Shown here in pieces: positions 61,336 through 64,000 of a DNA stretch of 64,000 bases. Below the pieces are notes generated by a model, which did not search any database, was not told the origin of the DNA, and saw only the letters and a list, made by a program, of their open reading frames with translations. Origin of the DNA: Aquimarina sp. AU58. Its GTDB lineage: Bacteria > Bacteroidota > Bacteroidia > Flavobacteriales > Flavobacteriaceae. Location of the stretch: contig NZ_OMPD01000014.1 of assembly GCF_900312745.1 (NCBI RefSeq), forward strand, positions 620,001 to 684,000, read 5' to 3'. How positions within the stretch are numbered: position 1 is the stretch's first letter; every line of letters starts with the position of its first letter. The position numbers were made by a program, and so were the translations under genes.

Positions 61336-62035
61336 AATTGATAATTTACATAAGAATTTTGGAAAGAATCAGGTACTTAAAGGAGTCGATCTAGGTATTA
61401 CTGAAGGTGGGATATTTGCAATACTAGGACCCAATGGATCTGGTAAAACGACATTAATTAAATCTATTCTTGGGATGGTTATCCCAAATAAGGGTAATAT
61501 TTTTATTGATGACACCCCAATTAAGAAAAGCTGGAAATATCGTCAGCAAATAGATTATTTACCACAGATAGCTAATTTTCCTGCAAACTTAACTGTAAAA
61601 GAATTGATTAGGATGATCAAAGATTTACGAAATAAACCCGGCGATGATGCTACATTGATAACCTCTTTTCAATTAACCCCTTTCCTGGATAAAAAACTAA
61701 GTAACTTGTCTGGGGGGACAAAACAAAAAGTAAATTTAGTATTAACATTAATGTTTGATAGCCCATTAATCATTCTAGATGAACCTACTACAGGACTTGA
61801 TCCTATTGCTTTGTTAGAGTTAAAAAAAATAATACAAAAAGAAAAAACAAAAGGAAAAACAATTTTGATTACTTCTCATATCATGAGTTTTGTTGAAGAG
61901 GTTGCTGATGAAATTGTTTTTCTTCTTGAAGGTAAAGTGTATTTCAAAGGAAATATTAACACCTTAAAAGAAAAGACGAAGGAAACCGATTTCGAACATG
62001 CGATTGCTAATCTGCTAAAAGAAAACAATGCTTAA
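61328..62035 (+). CDS. nosF: NosF ABC transporter ATPase
   Basis: 235 residues with Walker A GPNGSGKTT, signature LSGGTKQKVNL, Walker B LIILDEPTTGLDP and H-loop TSHIM. It drives the NosY permease; with NosD it supplies a component for NosZ maturation. It overlaps both neighbours by 8 bp. Confidence 0.95.
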   Translation: MIKIDNLHKNFGKNQVLKGVDLGITEGGIFAILGPNGSGKTTLIKSILGMVIPNKGNIFIDDTPIKKSWKYRQQIDYLPQIANFPANLTVKELIRMIKDLRNKPGDDATLITSFQLTPFLDKKLSNLSGGTKQKVNLVLTLMFDSPLIILDEPTTGLDPIALLELKKIIQKEKTKGKTILITSHIMSFVEEVADEIVFLLEGKVYFKGNINTLKEKTKETDFEHAIANLLKENNA

Positions 62036-62810
62036 GATTTTAAAATATAGTTTTTACGACCTTATCCGTAGCCGATGGAGTTATGTATACCTGCTTTTTT
62101 ATTTAGCATTGGGATTTGTATTATTATTCCTGAATAATGATTTGTCTAAAGCCGTAATCACTTTGATGAATGTGATTATCATTCTTGTTCCTCTTATCGG
62201 AACCATTTTTGGAGTAATGTATTATTATAATTCTAAAGAATTTACAGAATTGCTTTTGGCACAACCCATTAAAAGATCATCTATATTTCTTGGGCAATAC
62301 CTGGGGGTAGCACTTTCTCTTTCTATGAGTTTGATAATAGGGCTAGGGTTACCATTTGCTATGTATGGTCTCTTTCAATCGAATACGATTTGGGAATTTT
62401 TATTACTTCTCATTACAGGCACATTTTTGACATTAATTTTTACTGCACTGGCATTTAACATTGCGCTGTATAATGAAAATAAGATAAAAGGATTTAGTTA
62501 TGCTATTTTACTTTGGTTATTTATGGCAGTAATCTATGACGGTCTTTTTTTAATGTCATTAATCATGTTTGAATCATATCCATTAGATAAATTTTCAATA
62601 GGAGTAACCTTATTTAACCCTATTGATTTATCCAGGATTTTGATCTTATTGAAACTTGATATTTCTGCTTTACTAGGATATACTGGTGCTGTTTTTCAGA
62701 AATTCTTTGGTACTAATTTAGGAGTAATTTTATCTTGTATTGCACTTTCTATTTGGGTATTTTTACCTACATTCAACATCTATAGAAAATCTAAGAAAAA
62801 AGATTTTTAA
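62028..62810 (+). CDS. nosY: NosY ABC transporter permease
   Basis: 260 residues with about six TM helices (roughly 18-36, 42-66, 92-118, 124-148, 155-178, 232-252). The N-terminus ILKYSFYDLIRSRWSYVY is typical of NosY/ABC-2 permeases. It forms the NosFY transporter with the preceding ATPase, 8 bp overlap. Confidence 0.92.
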   Translation: MLKILKYSFYDLIRSRWSYVYLLFYLALGFVLLFLNNDLSKAVITLMNVIIILVPLIGTIFGVMYYYNSKEFTELLLAQPIKRSSIFLGQYLGVALSLSMSLIIGLGLPFAMYGLFQSNTIWEFLLLLITGTFLTLIFTALAFNIALYNENKIKGFSYAILLWLFMAVIYDGLFLMSLIMFESYPLDKFSIGVTLFNPIDLSRILILLKLDISALLGYTGAVFQKFFGTNLGVILSCIALSIWVFLPTFNIYRKSKKKDF

Positions 62811-62842
62811 CGCTAGATTTATTGTACTGAAGAGACTGTTGC

Positions 62843-64000
62843 ATGATAAATTCAAAACGAGACACCATGATATCACTCGCCTTTTTTCTATTGGCAGCTG
62901 CACTTGGTGTTTTTTTAAGATTTTTATATGTTTTTGATATATCTGTAGACTATAGGTATATTGTACATACTCACTCTCATATTGCATTATTAGGATGGGT
63001 GTATATTGGTTTAACAACGTTGCTTTACAAATTGTATTTGAGGAAGAGTAATGTTGGTAAGGGATATAGGAATATTTTCTGGTTTACCCAATTTACTTTA
63101 TTAGGAATGTTGTTTAGCTTTCCTTTTCAAGGATATGCATTATTCTCGATAACTTTTTCTACACTTTTTCTTTTCGCTTCGTATGGGTTTACCTGGTTTT
63201 TTATTAAAAATGTACCCGAGAAGTTTAAGAATACAAAATCCTATAAATGTATAAAGATTTCTTTGTGGTACATGATTATTTCTAGTATTGGCCCCTGGGC
63301 ATTAGGAGCGATAATGAGTACATTAGGAGCAGATTCTATCTGGTATAGACTAGCCATTTATTTTTATTTACATTTTCAATATAACGGATGGATGATACTA
63401 GCCTTATTTGGGTTACTAATTTTTATTCTTGAAGATCAAAAAGTAAGTATCTCTAATAGTGATTTTAATGGCTTCTTCTGGGCAATTAATCTTGGGATTG
63501 TTTTAAGTTTTTTCCTTTCGGTATTATGGACTAAACCGGCAAGTATTTATTATATTTTGGGAGGAATAGGTAGCCTACTTCAGGGTATAGCATTTTTGAT
63601 ATTTATTAAACTACTAATGAAATCAAGAATGGTATTGAGTACTGTGTTTTCTGGTTTTCAAAAAAAATTATTGAGAACAGTAGGTATTCTATTACTAGTT
63701 AAGTTTTTGCTACAGATAGCTTCTGCTTTTCCATATATTGCAAACCTGGCGACTACTATTGTAGATTTTACCATTGCTTATTTACACTGGACTTTTCTGG
63801 GAGTAGTAAGTATTAGTTTATTTGTATTCTTAGACTATTTTAAACTTATTAAGATTCCTAAAAAAGGATATTACATCTATCTTTTTGGGTTTGCTCTCAC
63901 AGAAGTATTAATTTTTTATAAAGGGGCAGTTATTTGGCTTGATTTTATTTTTTTCGAACACTATTTCGTTGCACTTTCAGTAGCGAGTATTGTGGTCTTG
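62843..64000 (+). CDS. Polytopic membrane protein with conserved TM histidines (3' end outside window)
   Basis: The frame from ATG 62843 stays open to the right edge, giving at least 386 residues. Ten or more TM helices are apparent. Conserved-looking His/aromatic sites inside them are VHTHSHIALLGWVYIG (about 43-58), YFYLHFQYNGWMILAL (about 175-190) and AYLHWTFLGVV (about 312). This pattern recalls heme-binding helices of heme-copper oxidase/NO reductase-like subunit I proteins, but the family assignment is only by resemblance. It follows nosY by 32 bp, so it belongs to the nos operon and may link quinol to the periplasmic cytochrome. Confidence 0.7.
   Translation, partial: MINSKRDTMISLAFFLLAAALGVFLRFLYVFDISVDYRYIVHTHSHIALLGWVYIGLTTLLYKLYLRKSNVGKGYRNIFWFTQFTLLGMLFSFPFQGYALFSITFSTLFLFASYGFTWFFIKNVPEKFKNTKSYKCIKISLWYMIISSIGPWALGAIMSTLGADSIWYRLAIYFYLHFQYNGWMILALFGLLIFILEDQKVSISNSDFNGFFWAINLGIVLSFFLSVLWTKPASIYYILGGIGSLLQGIAFLIFIKLLMKSRMVLSTVFSGFQKKLLRTVGILLLVKFLLQIASAFPYIANLATTIVDFTIAYLHWTFLGVVSISLFVFLDYFKLIKIPKKGYYIYLFGFALTEVLIFYKGAVIWLDFIFFEHYFVALSVASIVVL

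Overview
The window looks like the chromosome of a marine-type Bacteroidetes, most likely Flavobacteriaceae. It is AT-rich. Promoters where they can be read have the Bacteroidetes -7 box TAnnTTTG, Shine-Dalgarno sites are weak, TonB receptors carry an N-terminal carboxypeptidase-like domain, and the nitrous oxide reductase is a Sec/lipoprotein clade II type. The genus cannot be fixed from the sequence. I see no rRNA, CRISPR array, transposase or integrase.

Region 1 (1-18446, all + strand) is the right-hand part of a trans-acyltransferase polyketide synthase (trans-AT PKS) cluster. A PKS that enters from the left ends in a KS-DH didomain. Then come a sulfur-flavoured block (C_GCAxxG_C_C protein, NifS-type cysteine desulfurase, SAM methyltransferase, and a two-part class V aminotransferase/desulfurase), the beta-branching cassette (HMG-CoA-synthase-like enzyme, PksH-like dehydratase, AcpK-like carrier, Cys-to-Ser decarboxylating KS), an outer-membrane barrel, two trans-acting acyltransferases (PksD-like proofreading hydrolase and malonyl transferase), a PksB-like metallo-hydrolase, an iPGM-like metalloenzyme, a PPTase and a stand-alone carrier protein. 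Two tandem tRNA-Cys genes sit inside this operon, which is striking next to two cysteine desulfurases.

Region 2 (18670-25480) has a DUF4386 membrane protein, then six leftward genes forming a compact type II FAS/PKS set (dehydratase, KS/CLF-like, KS, ketoreductase, phytoene-desaturase-like flavoenzyme, ACP). The set is bracketed by the 3' end of the DUF4386 gene and a decayed second copy of that 3' end.

Region 3 (25827-36627) holds an iron-uptake operon (TonB receptor, two small membrane proteins, PepSY protein), an envelope beta-propeller/hydrolase-like pair, a DUF2911-TPR protein, a small lipoprotein and a LytS/LytR two-component system.

Region 4 (36705-64000) is an oxygen-limitation and denitrification region: class III ribonucleotide reductase, an unknown Cys-rich NPD-like protein, two Rrf2 regulators, an OprC/NosA-type copper receptor with companions, nadA-nadB, quinol NO reductase with RIC, nirK-nirV, SCO, cytochrome c, a fasciclin lipoprotein, nosZ and nos accessory genes, and a final membrane protein that runs off the right edge. 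Four promoters here share one compound architecture: an RGAY-N6-RTCY palindrome (Rrf2-like) whose centre lies 19-20 bp upstream of a Crp/Fnr palindrome, which itself lies about 30 bp upstream of a -7 box. This apparent NO/oxygen regulon links copper uptake, NAD synthesis, NirK and cytochrome c. It is the strongest regulatory signal in the window.
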